Assembly (NCBI RefSeq): GCF_003606385.1
Contig: NZ_CP032514.1
Location: 930,001-994,000, forward strand
Direction: 5' to 3'
DNA from: Actinomyces lilanjuaniae
Lineage (GTDB): Bacteria; Actinomycetota; Actinomycetes; Actinomycetales; Actinomycetaceae
DNA length: 64,000 bases
Under the pieces are notes generated by a model that did no database searches, had not been told where the DNA came from, and worked only from the letters and a program-made list of their open reading frames with translations. The translations under genes were made by a program, and so were the position numbers. Below are positions 27,768-37,792 of this stretch, piece after piece (positions within the stretch are counted from its first letter, which is position 1; each line of letters starts with the position of its first letter).

Positions 27768-28855
27768 ATGAAGAAGACCCGTCCTACGCTGGCGCTCGGC
27801 CTGCTTGCCTCTCTGGTCCTGACCGCCTGCGGCGCCGCCCCGGACGAGGGCGCCTCCGGTGGCGGGGCGGCCAGCGACTTCACCGCGTGCATAGTCTCTG
27901 ACGAGGGCGGCTTTGACGACCAGTCGTTCAACCAGTCCGCAAAGGAGGGGCTGGACCGGGCCAAGGAGGAGCTGGGGTGGCGACCATCGCGGTGGAGTCG
28001 GAGGGGTCCGCAGACTACTCCACCAATATCGACTCCCTCGTCCAGCAGGACTGCGACCTCATCATCGGTGCGGGCTTCAACCTGGACGTGGACCTGGCGA
28101 CAGCCGCGCAGGCCAACCCGGACATGAACTTCGCTCTCGTTGACTCCACCTTCTCTGACACCCAGGGCGAGCCGGTGGAGCTGGACAATGCCAAGCCGCT
28201 CATCTTCAACACGGCTGCGGCCGCCTACCTGGCTGGCTACGCCGCGGCGGGCGTGAGCAGCACGGGCATCGTGGCCACCTACGGCGGGATGCAGATCCCT
28301 ACGGTGGAGATCTTTATGGAGGGCTTCGCCAGGGGCGTGGAGAGGTACAACGAGGACAACGACGCCTCGGTCACCGTCCTGGGCTGGGACCCGGACAGCC
28401 CCAGCACCGGTTCCTTCGTCGGTGACTTCTCGAACACCCAGGAGGGCCAGTCCCTGACTGAGCAGTTCCTCTCCCAGGACGCCGACGTCATCATGCCGGT
28501 GGCCGGCCCCGTGGGGCTGGGCACCCTGTCCACGGTCAAGGCCTCCTCTGGCGACCAGGCGGTGGTATGGGTGGACGCTGACGGCTACGAGTCCACCAGT
28601 TCCGGTGACCTGATCCTGACCTCGGTGGTCAAGGAGATCGGTATCGCCGTCTACAACACCGTCCAGGAGGCCACCGAGGGCAGCTTCTCCTCCCAGCCCT
28701 ACATCGGGACCCTGGAGAACGAGGGGGTGTCCCTGGCGCCCTTCCACGACTACGACTCCCAGGTCCCCGACCAGGTCAAGACCAGGATCGAGGAGCTGCG
28801 CCAGCAGATCATCGACGGCTCCCTGGACGTGTCCACCCCCTACGACCCGTCCTGA
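27768..28855 (+). pseudogene. BmpA-type nucleoside-binding lipoprotein, frameshifted
   Basis: Signal peptide with lipobox (LLASLVLTACG, Cys21) then ACIVSDEGGFDDQSFNQSAKEGL, the typical start of the BMP/PnrA family. The frame breaks after KEELG. A second frame continues VATIAVESEGSADYSTNI ... IIGAGFNLD ... GGMQIPTVEIFMEGFARGV to the normal C-terminus. Adding one G to the GGGG run at 27974-27977 restores a ~362-residue protein reading KEELGVATIAVES. It should deliver nucleosides to the ABC transporter encoded next. Confidence 0.85.
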
Positions 28856-28930
28856 CCCTGCCGTGCAGCGCCCTGTCGACTGCCCCGCCGACGGCGTCCT
28901 GACGCCTCCCCGACCGGAAGCGAGTCCCGC

Positions 28931-30595
28931 GTGAAGCTCGAGCTGCGTGGTGTCACCAAGACCTTCGGGCCTGTCGTGGCCAACGACCGTATCGACCTGA
29001 CCATCGAGCCCGGGCAGGTCCACGCCCTCCTGGGGGAGAACGGCGCGGGTAAGTCCACGCTCATGAACGTCCTCTACGGGCTCTACCAGCCCGACGGCGG
29101 TCAGGTCCTCATTGATGACGTGCCTGTGACCTTCTCCGGGCCCCGGGACGCCGTGGCCGCGGGGATCGGTATGGTCCACCAGCACTTCATGCTCGTCCCG
29201 GTGTTCACGGTGGCGGAGTCGGTGGCCCTGGGCGACGAGCCCACCGGGCCGGCGGGGGTCATCGACACCGCTGCTGCCGCTTCCAGGGTCACTCAGATAT
29301 CGCAGCGCTTCGGGTTCGACGTGGACCCGCATGCCCGTATCGAGGACCTGCCGGTGGGCGTCCAGCAGCGTGTGGAGATCATCAAGGCGCTGTCCCGCGA
29401 CGCCCGGGTGCTCATCCTGGACGAGCCCACTGCGGTGCTCACCCCGCAGGAGACCGACGAGCTCATGGTCGTCATGCGGGGACTGAGGGACTCCGGGACC
29501 TCGATCGTCTTCATCACCCACAAGCTCCGGGAGGTGCGTGAGGTCGCTGACGCTATCACCGTCATCCGGCGGGGGCGGGTCGTCGGTACCGCCGAGCCCA
29601 CCACCTCTGCCGCCGAGCTGGCCAGCCTCATGGTGGGCCACGACGTGTCCCTGACAGTGGACAAGGACCCCGCTGACCCCGGGGACGACGGCCTCGTCCT
29701 GGAGGACCTCACCCTGCTGGACCAGGACGGCGGTGCCGTGCTTGAGGAGGTGACCCTGCACGTGCGGTCCGGCGAGATCCTCGGCGTGGCGGGGGTCCAG
29801 GGCAACGGGCAGACCGAGCTCGGCGAGGTAGTCCTGGGTCTGCGCGCGCCTGCAGCGGGGCGTGTGCTCCTGGGAGGCCGTGACGTCACCGGCCACAGCG
29901 TGCGTCAGCGGCTGCACGACGGCCTGGGGTTCGTTCCCGAGGACCGCTCGCGCGACGGCGTGGTCGCTGACCTCTCCGTGGCTGAGAACATGGTCCTGGA
30001 CCGTTACGACGACCCATCCCTGGGACGGAGGCACTCCCTGTCTCCCGCACTGCTGCGCCGCAACGCCGAGAGGCTGCGCGAGGAGTTCGACGTGCGGGTC
30101 GGCGAGGTCGGCGACCCCATCTCCACCCTCTCCGGCGGTAACCAGCAGAAGACCGTCCTGGCCCGCGAGCTGTCCCGCCCCCTCACGGCGCTCCTGGCCT
30201 CCCAGCCCACCCGGGGCCTGGACGTCGGCTCTATCGAGTTCGTCCACCAGCGGCTCGTCGCTGAGCGTGACGCGGGGACGGCCGTGCTTATCATCTCTTC
30301 CGAGCTGGACGAGATCTACGCCCTGTCCGACCGTATCGCGGTCATGTACCGCGGCCGGGTGACCGGCGTGGTCACCCCGGACACGCCGCGCGAGGTGCTG
30401 GGGCTCATGATGGCGGGCGCGTCCCCCTCCCAGGCGGGTGCCCAGGAGGACCCCGGCCAGGGGGAGCCGGGTGCGCACGTCCCCGAGGATGCCCCCGAGG
30501 ATGCTGAGACGACCAAGACACGGACCGGTATCAAGACTGAGATGAGGACAGATGAAAAGACGGACAAGGGGACAGAGAGGAGCCAGGAGCAGTGA
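28931..30595 (+). CDS. Nucleoside ABC transporter, tandem ATP-binding protein
   Basis: 554 residues with two ABC domains, as in sugar/nucleoside (RbsA/NupA-type) transporters. First domain: LLGENGAGKSTLMNVLYGL, QQRVEIIKALSRDARVLILDEPTAVLTPQE. Second domain: GVAGVQGNGQTELGEVVLGL, a degenerate Walker A, then LSGGNQQKTVLARELS and LLASQPTRGLDVG. The C-terminal tail is acidic and lysine-rich. GTG 28931 has GGAAGCGAG upstream. Its stop overlaps the next start (GTGA). Confidence 0.92.
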   Translation: MKLELRGVTKTFGPVVANDRIDLTIEPGQVHALLGENGAGKSTLMNVLYGLYQPDGGQVLIDDVPVTFSGPRDAVAAGIGMVHQHFMLVPVFTVAESVALGDEPTGPAGVIDTAAAASRVTQISQRFGFDVDPHARIEDLPVGVQQRVEIIKALSRDARVLILDEPTAVLTPQETDELMVVMRGLRDSGTSIVFITHKLREVREVADAITVIRRGRVVGTAEPTTSAAELASLMVGHDVSLTVDKDPADPGDDGLVLEDLTLLDQDGGAVLEEVTLHVRSGEILGVAGVQGNGQTELGEVVLGLRAPAAGRVLLGGRDVTGHSVRQRLHDGLGFVPEDRSRDGVVADLSVAENMVLDRYDDPSLGRRHSLSPALLRRNAERLREEFDVRVGEVGDPISTLSGGNQQKTVLARELSRPLTALLASQPTRGLDVGSIEFVHQRLVAERDAGTAVLIISSELDEIYALSDRIAVMYRGRVTGVVTPDTPREVLGLMMAGASPSQAGAQEDPGQGEPGAHVPEDAPEDAETTKTRTGIKTEMRTDEKTDKGTERSQEQ

Positions 30596-31893
30596 CAGCG
30601 GTCCCAGCCACTCCGGCCACCCCCGGTGGCCCGCTCCCTGACCCGTCCGGCGAGCCGTCCGCGGACTCGTCCGCCAACCCGCCCCGCCCCGGGGTCCTGC
30701 GGCGGGTGGCGGAGTCCACGGCGTTGGCGGGAGTCCTCGCCGTCGTGTCGGCCATGATCGTGGGCTCGGTCCTCATCCTTGTCGCCGACGAGGAGGTGCG
30801 CACCACCGCCGGCTACTTCCTCGCCCGTCCCGGCGACTTCCTTGGTGCTGCGGGCTCCAGCCTGGTCGAGGCCTACACCTCCCTCCTGCGCGGCTCGGTC
30901 CTCGACTGGAGGGCGACCACGGCCACGCGTATGGTGCGCCCCCTCACTGAGACGCTGACCAACGCCACCCCCCTCATCATTGCGGGCCTGGGGATGTCGG
31001 TCGCCTTTCGCGCGGGCCTGTTCAACATCGGAGGCCAGGGACAGGTCGTCCTGGGCGGGATCCTGGCTACCTACGTAGGTATCACCTGGGAGCTGCCCGT
31101 CGTCGTCCACCTGCCGCTGGCTGTGCTCGCCGCTGTCCTGGGCGGGTTCGTGTGGGGCGGTCTCGCAGGCCTGCTCAAGGCCCGGACCGGAGCCAACGAG
31201 GTGATTGTCACCATCATGCTCAACTCCGTGGCGGGGTACCTGCTGGCCCAGCTGCTTACGACCACCGTCTTTATCGGCGAGAGCGGTAGCAACCCCAAGT
31301 CCCTCTACCTGGCCGGGTCCTCTCACTACCCGCTTCTGCTGGGAGACTCCTTCCGCCTCCACGCGGGCTTTCTTGTCGCCCTGCTGGCCGCAGGGAGCGT
31401 GTGGTGGCTCATGGAGCGCTCGCGGCTGGGCTTCCAGCTGCGGGCTGTCGGCCTTAACGCCCAGGCGGCCCGCACCGCCGGGATGAACGTGTCCCGGGTG
31501 ACCGCCGTGGCCATGATGGTCTCCGGCGCCTTGTGCGGCCTGGCCGCTACTGCCCCGGTCCTGGGCACACAGAGGTACCTGGGGCTGTCCGTGGCGGGGA
31601 CTATCGGCTTTGACGCCATCACCGTGGCTCTCCTGGGACGGTCCACCCCGCTGGGCACCGTCCTGGCGGGCCTGCTCTTCGGGGCGCTGAGCGCCGGTGG
31701 CACCACGATGCAGGCAGCCACGGGCACACCGGTCGATATCGTCCTGGTCCTGCAGTCCACCATCGTGCTGTTCATTGCTGCGCCCTCCCTGGTACGCGCC
31801 CTCTACCGGCTGCCCGCCCGGGGCTCGTGGACGCGCCAGCAGGACACCGCTGCGGCTGCGGGCACCCCGGCCCCGACCAGCAGGGAGGCCTGA
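30592..31893 (+). CDS. Nucleoside ABC transporter permease (first)
   Basis: 433 residues, a BPD_transp_2-type permease with about ten membrane segments after a proline-rich ~35-residue start. Family features are GLGMSVAFRAGLFNIGGQGQ and LLKARTGANEVIVTIMLNSVA; the EV.. loop couples to the ATPase. GTG 30592 overlaps the stop of the ATPase gene. Together with the next permease it forms the heterodimeric channel. Confidence 0.9.
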   Translation: MTAVPATPATPGGPLPDPSGEPSADSSANPPRPGVLRRVAESTALAGVLAVVSAMIVGSVLILVADEEVRTTAGYFLARPGDFLGAAGSSLVEAYTSLLRGSVLDWRATTATRMVRPLTETLTNATPLIIAGLGMSVAFRAGLFNIGGQGQVVLGGILATYVGITWELPVVVHLPLAVLAAVLGGFVWGGLAGLLKARTGANEVIVTIMLNSVAGYLLAQLLTTTVFIGESGSNPKSLYLAGSSHYPLLLGDSFRLHAGFLVALLAAGSVWWLMERSRLGFQLRAVGLNAQAARTAGMNVSRVTAVAMMVSGALCGLAATAPVLGTQRYLGLSVAGTIGFDAITVALLGRSTPLGTVLAGLLFGALSAGGTTMQAATGTPVDIVLVLQSTIVLFIAAPSLVRALYRLPARGSWTRQQDTAAAAGTPAPTSREA

Positions 31894-31896
31894 GCC

Positions 31897-33183
31897 ATGA
31901 CTACTGCCTCACCCGTCCTCAGCTCTGCCGCTCCCAGAAGTGTGGCGACCACGGTCGCTCGGGAGTCCGTGGAGCTCAAGATCCCGGTCGCCGGAGTCGT
32001 GGTGACGGTTCTCCAGGTGCTCATGACGCTGTCTGCCCACGGGTCGACACGCTTCGCCCTGGCGACCCGTTCCGACCTCCTGGCGCTTCCCGTCATCACC
32101 GTCCCGGCGCGTGCCACGATCCTGGCGCTGGCGGTTCCTGCCGTGGTTGCCACGGGCTGGGCATGGTGGCGCTCCTGGCGGCGCGAGGGGGTCGGTGCGG
32201 GGGCGGTGACCATCCTGGGGGCGGCCTTTGTCCTGGCCTTCCTGACCTGGGCAGGCGCCGGCCGGGACACCCTCGTGCCGATGGTGACCATCCTGTCGTC
32301 GACGCTGGCACTCAGCGTCCCCCTGGTCTTCGGCAGCCTCGCTGGCGTCATCGGTGAGCGGTCCGGCACTATCAACATCGCTATCGAGGGCCAGCTGCTG
32401 GGCGGGGCCTTCCTGGGGGCCGTGGTCGCCTCTGCAGCCTCCAGCCCCTGGGCCGGGCTGGTCGCCGCCCCTGCGGCGGGCGTGCTTGTCTCCCTCCTGC
32501 TGGCCCTGTTCGGGCTGCGCTACCGGGTCAATCAGATCGTCGTGGGGGTGGTGCTCAACGTCCTGGTCCTGGGACTGACCGGCTTCCTGTTCTCCACGGT
32601 TCTCTCTCGCGACCCCGGTCTCAACCAGCCGCTGCGTCTGCCAGTCATCTCGGTTCCCGGCCTGGCCCAGGTGCCCGTCATCGGGCCGGTCCTCTTCCGC
32701 CAGACTATCCTCGTCTACCTCATGTACGCAGCGGTGGCCTTCTTCTCCTTCATGCTGTTCCGCTCCCGGTGGGGCCTGCGGATGCGTGCGTGCGGGGAGC
32801 ACCCCAAGGCCGCTGACACGGTAGGCATCAACGTCATGCGCACCCGGGTGGCCAACCTGGTGCTCGCAGGTGCCCTAGCAGGCCTGGGCGGTGCCTTCTT
32901 CACCGTGGGCAGCGGCCTGTCCTTCACCAAGGACATGGCGGCGGGCAACGGCTATATCGCCCTGGCGGCCATGATCCTGGGCGGGTGGCGCCCTCTGGGA
33001 TCTCTTGGCGCAGCGCTGCTCTTCGGCTTTGCCACCTCCGTGGGGCAGACCCTGTCCGTAGTGGGCAGTCCTGTCCCCGCTAACATCATCCTCATGATTC
33101 CCTACGTCGTGACAATTCTGGCCGTGTCCGGGTTCGTGGGAAGGGTCCGCGCCCCCGCCGCAGAGGGGGTGCCCTACCCGTGA
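31897..33183 (+). CDS. Nucleoside ABC transporter permease (second)
   Basis: 428 residues. Matches the second permease of BmpA-linked nucleoside transporters: GERSGTINIAIEGQLLGGAFLGA, LRYRVNQIVVGVVLNVLVLGL, GLRMRACGEHPKAADTVGINV and GNGYIALAAMILGGWRPLG. ATG 31897 is three bases after the previous stop; its own stop overlaps cdd (GTGA). Confidence 0.9.
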   Translation: MTTASPVLSSAAPRSVATTVARESVELKIPVAGVVVTVLQVLMTLSAHGSTRFALATRSDLLALPVITVPARATILALAVPAVVATGWAWWRSWRREGVGAGAVTILGAAFVLAFLTWAGAGRDTLVPMVTILSSTLALSVPLVFGSLAGVIGERSGTINIAIEGQLLGGAFLGAVVASAASSPWAGLVAAPAAGVLVSLLLALFGLRYRVNQIVVGVVLNVLVLGLTGFLFSTVLSRDPGLNQPLRLPVISVPGLAQVPVIGPVLFRQTILVYLMYAAVAFFSFMLFRSRWGLRMRACGEHPKAADTVGINVMRTRVANLVLAGALAGLGGAFFTVGSGLSFTKDMAAGNGYIALAAMILGGWRPLGSLGAALLFGFATSVGQTLSVVGSPVPANIILMIPYVVTILAVSGFVGRVRAPAAEGVPYP

Positions 33184-33755
33184 CCTTCTCCGTTGAGGAC
33201 CGTAGCGCTGTGTCTCCGCCTTCGGTGACTCCTGCTGACGTGGACGGGGCTGCCTGGCAGGCGCTGTACATGCTGGCTGTAGAGGCCATGGAGCAGGCCT
33301 ACGCTCCCTACTCACGCTTCAAGGTGGGGGCTGCGGCCCTGGTGGACGACTCCCGCACCGTCAGCGGCTGCAACGTGGAGAACGCCTCCTACGGGGCCAC
33401 GCTGTGCGCCGAGTGCGGCCTGGTCTCCGAGCTGGTCCGCTCCGGGGGAGGCCTGCTGGTGGCTGTGGTGTGCGTGGACGCTCACCACCAGCCCTGCGCT
33501 CCCTGCGGACGCTGTCGCCAGCTGCTCAGCGAGCACGCGGCCCCGGGGCTCTTGCTGGCCATGCCCTCCGGGATCATGACCATTGAGGAGATCCTGCCCG
33601 ACCAGTTTACCGGCTCCGACATCGCTCGTGTCACCGCGGTACCGGGCACTGCGGGTGCGCAGCGTCGGAGTGCAGGTGACCTGGGTGCGTCTAGGGGCGG
33701 CTTGGTCCTGCCAGGTGACGTGGGAGCCGCTCCTGGCCAGGAGGCCGACGTATGA
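33180..33755 (+). CDS. cdd: Cytidine deaminase
   Basis: 191 residues. Hydrolyses cytidine and deoxycytidine to uridines. NVENASYGATLCAECG supplies the first zinc cysteine and the catalytic glutamate; PCGRCRQLL supplies the other two cysteines. SRFKVGAAAL is the substrate loop. About 50 residues after the core (from VTAVPGTAG) are extra and low-complexity. Coupled by overlap to the permease before and deoA after it. Confidence 0.93.
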   Translation: MTFSVEDRSAVSPPSVTPADVDGAAWQALYMLAVEAMEQAYAPYSRFKVGAAALVDDSRTVSGCNVENASYGATLCAECGLVSELVRSGGGLLVAVVCVDAHHQPCAPCGRCRQLLSEHAAPGLLLAMPSGIMTIEEILPDQFTGSDIARVTAVPGTAGAQRRSAGDLGASRGGLVLPGDVGAAPGQEADV

Positions 33756-35114
33756 GCAACCTGACCGGGCCCGGCGACGCCGAGGAGCCTTTCGACGCCG
33801 TTGACGTCATCGCGGCCAAGCGGGACGGGTACCGGCTCAGCGACGCCCAGATCGACTGGGTGGTGGACGCCTATACCCGTGGCGTGGTGGCCGAGGAACA
33901 GATGAGCGCCCTGGCTATGGCCGTCTACCTGCGGGGGATGGCACCTGCCGAGACTGCCCGGTGGACCCGGGCCATGATCCGCTCCGGGGAGCGTATGGAC
34001 TTCTCCAGCCTGGGGCGCCTCACGGTGGACAAGCACTCCACCGGGGGCGTGGGGGACAAGATCACCCTCCCGCTGGCCCCGCTGGTGGCGTCCTTTGGGG
34101 TGGCCGTCCCCCAGCTGTCAGGACGCGGCCTGGGGCACACCGGGGGTACCTTGGACAAGTTGGAGTCGATCCCCGGCTGGAGGGCCGACCTGAGCCGCGA
34201 CGAGATCATGTCCGCCCTCGGACCCGGGGACCCGGTGCGGTGGTCTGCGCGGCCGGGCCGGGCCTGGCTCCCGCTGACAGGCGTCTCTACGCGCTGCGCG
34301 ACACGACTGCCACCGTCTCCTGCCTCCCCTCATCGCCTCCTCGATCATGTCCAAGAAGATCGCCGAGGGGACCGGTGCTCTCGTCCTGGACGTCAAGGTC
34401 GGCAGCGGCGCCTTCATGAAGGAGCGGGACCAGGCGCGTGAGCTGGCCCGCACCATGGTGCACCTGGGCCGGGATGCGGGGGTGAGGACCCGGGCAGTGC
34501 TCACCGACATGTCCACGCCGTTGGGACTGACTGTCGGTAACGCCCTGGAGGTCGCGGAGGCGGTGGAGGTACTGGCTGGTGGCGGGCCGAGTGACGTCGT
34601 GGACCTGACCCTCGCCCTGGCGGGCCACATGCTCGACGCGGTTGGCAGGCCGGTGGAGGAGCACCTGCTGCGCCAGGCACTGACGGGTGGGCGCGCCATG
34701 GACGTGTGGCGGCACATGGTGCGCCGTCAGGGAGGCGATCCGGACGCACCCCTGCCTCGCGCCCCGCACACGCAGGTCGTTCCCGCTCCGGCCAGCGGTG
34801 TGCTCACCCGGCTGGACGCCCTGGCGGTGGGGGTGGCGGCCTGGCGCCTGGGAGCCGGGCGTGCCCGGAAGGAGGATTCTGTCCAGGCAGTGGCGGGGGT
34901 GCGGTTGCACGCCAAGCCGGGTGACGTCGTGAACCGGGGTCAGCCCCTGTTGAGCCTCCACACGGCCACGCCCGGGCGTGTGGACCGGGCGCTCCAGGCC
35001 CTGGGGGACGGTATCGTCGTCTCACCGGCTGACTCTCGTGAGGCGGTCCAGGCACGTGCCCGTCGTGAGGCTGGCGTGGTGCTGGAGGTAGTCACACAGG
35101 GACAGGCGGGGTGA
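33752..35114 (+). pseudogene. deoA: Thymidine/pyrimidine-nucleoside phosphorylase, two frameshifts
   Basis: Three frames together give a complete ~455-residue enzyme that splits thymidine or uridine into base and pentose-1-phosphate. Frame one: DVIAAKRDGYRLSDAQIDW, VDKHSTGGVGDKITLPLAP, GRGLGHTGGTLDKLESIPG. A short middle frame: AVVCAAGPGLAPADRRLYALRD. Last frame: IMSKKIAEGTGALVLDVKVGSGAFM to the end. The joins need one base added near CCC 34231-34233 and one in CCCC 34326-34329. ATG 33752 overlaps the cdd stop and has CAGGAGG upstream. As it sits inside an otherwise intact operon, I take these as sequence errors. Confidence 0.85.
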
Positions 35115-35191
35115 GCGGAAGGCAGCTGCGCGGCTCTCGTCTGGGTGGGCACCCGGGCAGGGGCTGCACAGAGGAAAGGACAGGGAACCAC

Positions 35192-35911
35192 ATGAGTCAT
35201 GCCGCTGGTAGCGAGCCGACGCCGCTTGCGGGTACGTGGCGTGCGCAGCCTGCTTCCACACCCACCCGGGCTGAGGCCGCCGCTGTCATCGACCACACTC
35301 TTCTGCGGCCCGAGGCCACGGCAGACCAGGTCGCCGAGCTCGTCGCCCAGGCGGCTAGGCTGGGCACCTACTGCGTGTGCGTGTCCCCTAGCCAGCTGCC
35401 CGTGGCTGTTCCTGGGGGGCTGCGGGTGGCCACTGTCTGCGGCTTCCCCTCAGGCGCCCACACGACCGCCGTCAAGGCCGCCGAAGCCCGTGAGGCCGTG
35501 GACAGGGGCGCTCACGAGGTCGATATGGTCCTGGACCTCGCGCAGGTCAAGGAGCACGACTACAACGCCGTGGAGTCGGAGGTCCGCGCGGTCAAGGAGG
35601 CCGTGGGTGACAGCCTCCTCAAGGTTATTATCGAGTCCGCCGCGCTGAGTGACGAGGAGGTCGTCGCCGTGTGCCGGGCCAGCGAACGGGCAGGAGCGGA
35701 CTACGTCAAGACCTCCACCGGCTTCCACCCTGCCGGAGGCGCCTCGACGCACGCAGTGGCTCTCATGCGCGCCACGGTGGGGGAGCGTCTGGGCGTCAAG
35801 GCCTCCGGTGGCATCCGCACGGCACAGGACGCGGTGGCGATGCTCAGGGCTGGTGCCTCACGCCTGGGAGTGTCGGCGACCGTCTCGGTGCTGGAAGGGC
35901 TGGAGGACTGA
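35192..35911 (+). CDS. deoC: Deoxyribose-phosphate aldolase
   Basis: 239 residues. Cleaves deoxyribose-5-phosphate to glyceraldehyde-3-phosphate and acetaldehyde. [12 protein letters not shown] opens the TIM barrel; [16 protein letters not shown] contains the Schiff-base lysine; [13 protein letters not shown] the second key lysine. The frame is open from 35111 but ATG 35192, preceded by GAGGAAAGGACAGGG, gives the family start. Last gene of the nucleoside operon. Confidence 0.94.
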   Translation: MSHAAGSEPTPLAGTWRAQPASTPTRAEAAAVIDHTLLRPEATADQVAELVAQAARLGTYCVCVSPSQLPVAVPGGLRVATVCGFPSGAHTTAVKAAEAREAVDRGAHEVDMVLDLAQVKEHDYNAVESEVRAVKEAVGDSLLKVIIESAALSDEEVVAVCRASERAGADYVKTSTGFHPAGGASTHAVALMRATVGERLGVKASGGIRTAQDAVAMLRAGASRLGVSATVSVLEGLED

Positions 35912-35947
35912 GCAGGGGCTGGCGTGGACGGCACGGACTAGTGCCCG

Positions 35948-35977
35948 GGCAGGGCCGACCTGTCGGGCGGCCCTGCC
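35948..35977 (+). terminator. Hairpin terminator at the end of the nucleoside operon
   Basis: GGCAGGGCCG and CGGCCCTGCC form a perfect ten-pair stem with a ten-base loop, in the convergent gap between deoC and the sugar mutase. It could serve both strands. Confidence 0.6.
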
Positions 35978-35990
35978 TTCCCCTGCCCCA

Positions 35991-36010
35991 GTAAGTATGT
36001 GTAAGTATGT
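35991..36010. repeat. 10-bp perfect tandem repeat
   Basis: GTAAGTATGT twice in succession, AT-rich for this genome, in the gap between the deoC terminator and the sugar mutase stop. Confidence 0.8.
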
Positions 36011-36054
36011 CCCGCACGTGCCCGACGAGCAGTCGCACGACGTGACGGAGGCAC

Positions 36055-37779
36055 TCAGCCGAGCCCGAGCACGCTGCGGAGGTCCTCCTTGATGGACTCC
36101 AGGCGGGCTGCGGCGGCCTTGCGGGTCCCGGGGACCGACTCCTTGCCGACCGGCATGATCACCTCGCAGTAGCACTTGAGCTTGGGCTCGGTGCCTGAGG
36201 GGCGGATGACAACCCGGTCGTCCGCCGCCGTGGTCCATACCAGCCCGTCGGTGGCGGGCAGCCGTCCTCCTGCGCCGTCGGGCTTGCCGTCCCTGAGGTC
36301 GACGGCTGTGGTCACCAGTGAGCCGGCCAGCCTCACGGGTGCCCCGTCCCGGCGCAGCCTCTCCATGGCCTCGGTGATGCGGGAGGTGTCGTCCACCCTG
36401 ATGGTCAGCGGGCTGGTGGCGTGCAGCCCGTGCTCACGGGCCAGGCGGTCGAGCAGGTCAATGACCGAGCGGCCCTGCTGCTTGAGGACGGAGACCAGCA
36501 CCGCGACACGCACAGCCGCGGAGATCCCGTCCTTGTCCCGGACTGCGGCCGGGTCCACGCAGTAGCCCAGTGCCTCCTCGTAGCCGTAGACCAGGTTGGG
36601 TACCCGACTGATCCACTTGAAGCCTGTCAGGGTCTGCTGGTAGGCCAGCCCGTGGGTCTGGGCGATGCGGCGCAGCAGGCGGGAGGAGACGACCGAGCTG
36701 GCCAGCACCCCGTTGCCGGCGAAGGCCGCGAGCTCGGCCGCCTGCTCACCCAGCAGCGCCCCCACCTCGTCCCCGCTCAGCTGGCGCCAGCCCCCTGTCG
36801 CGAAGGGGTCTGGCACGGCCACGCAGCAGCGGTCGGCGTCCGGGTCGTTGGCGATCACCAGGTCCGCGCCCTGGGAGCGAGCCAGGGCGACAGCCCGGTC
36901 CAGGGCACCTGGCTCCTCAGGGTTGGGGAAGTCCAGGGTCGGGAAGTCCGGGTCGGGCTCCCACTGCTCGGCGACCCTGACCACGTCCTCGAACCCGACG
37001 CGGGCCAGTGCCTCCTGGCAGGTGTGTCCTCCTACCCCGTGAAGAGGGGTCAGGACGATCTTCAGCGGTGCGGCGGCACCCATATGGGCAGCCTGGGCGG
37101 CCCGCTCCACGTAGTCCTCACGCACTGCCTGCCCCACAGCCTCCCACCCCGTCTGTGGCATGGGGACGGAGGCCAGGGGGCCTACTGCGCTGATCGCCGC
37201 AGCGATGTCGGCGTCGTGAGGCGGCACGATCTGGGCGCCCTGACCCCAGCCGGAGACCGTCCGCCCACCCAGGTAGACCTTGTAGCCGTTGTCCTGGGGC
37301 GGGTTGTGGGAGGCGGTGACCATCACTGCGGCGTCAGCCTCGAGGTGGCGCAGGGCGAAGGCCAGGACCGGGGTGGGGCAGTGGTCCTCGAAGAGGAGGG
37401 CACGGCCTGCGGCCCCGGTGACGACGGAGGCTGTGTCGCGGGCGAACTGCTTGGAGCCCTTGCGGGCGTCGTAGCCGATGACGACGGTGAAGCCCTCACC
37501 GACCACGGAGCGCAGGTAGGCGGACAGTCCCGCTGCCGCCCGGATGACCACGGCTCGGTTCATCCGGTTGGGGCCAGGTCCGAGGCGCCCGCGCAGACCA
37601 GCGGTACCAAAGGCGAGAGGGGCGGCGAAGGCGTCTGCCAGCTCGGCGGTGGCTTCGGGGTCACCGTCATGATGGGCGCGCAGCAGGCGGGAGAGCTCGG
37701 CAGCGGTGGCAGGGTCCGGATCCTCGTCGATCCAGGAGGCGACTGCGGTGTCGAGAGTCGGCTCAGCAGGCTGGGTCAT
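36055..37779 (-). CDS. Phospho-sugar mutase (phosphoglucomutase/phosphomannomutase family)
   Basis: 574 residues, in the range of the actinobacterial and PGM2-like group. TASHNPPQDNGYKVY contains the phosphoserine, NDPDADRCCVAVPD the metal loop, YGYEEALGYCVDP the sugar loop and IRPSGTEPKLKCYCE the phosphate-binding loop. Members convert glucose- or mannose-1-phosphate to 6-phosphate; PGM2-type enzymes also convert (deoxy)ribose-1-phosphate to 5-phosphate. That step would link DeoA to DeoC next door, which I find attractive but unproven. ATG 37779 lies seven bases after a TAGCGT element, so probably leaderless. Confidence 0.88.
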   Translation of the reverse strand: MTQPAEPTLDTAVASWIDEDPDPATAAELSRLLRAHHDGDPEATAELADAFAAPLAFGTAGLRGRLGPGPNRMNRAVVIRAAAGLSAYLRSVVGEGFTVVIGYDARKGSKQFARDTASVVTGAAGRALLFEDHCPTPVLAFALRHLEADAAVMVTASHNPPQDNGYKVYLGGRTVSGWGQGAQIVPPHDADIAAAISAVGPLASVPMPQTGWEAVGQAVREDYVERAAQAAHMGAAAPLKIVLTPLHGVGGHTCQEALARVGFEDVVRVAEQWEPDPDFPTLDFPNPEEPGALDRAVALARSQGADLVIANDPDADRCCVAVPDPFATGGWRQLSGDEVGALLGEQAAELAAFAGNGVLASSVVSSRLLRRIAQTHGLAYQQTLTGFKWISRVPNLVYGYEEALGYCVDPAAVRDKDGISAAVRVAVLVSVLKQQGRSVIDLLDRLAREHGLHATSPLTIRVDDTSRITEAMERLRRDGAPVRLAGSLVTTAVDLRDGKPDGAGGRLPATDGLVWTTAADDRVVIRPSGTEPKLKCYCEVIMPVGKESVPGTRKAAAARLESIKEDLRSVLGLG

Positions 37780-37786
37780 GGCGGCG

Positions 37787-37792
37787 ACGCTA
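37787..37792 (-). promoter_or_regulatory. -10 element of a leaderless promoter (sugar mutase)
   Basis: TAGCGT on the minus strand, seven bases before ATG 37779. Confidence 0.45.

Noticed and set aside
27455-30478. 1007-codon minus-strand open frame
   Set aside because: It lies opposite the nucleoside transporter genes, whose lipobox, Walker and signature motifs are unmistakable; the minus frame is a composition artefact.
34201-34350. deoA as a truly decayed gene
   Set aside because: Both breaks are one-base deletions repairing to conserved sequence, and the same error type recurs throughout the window in essential genes.
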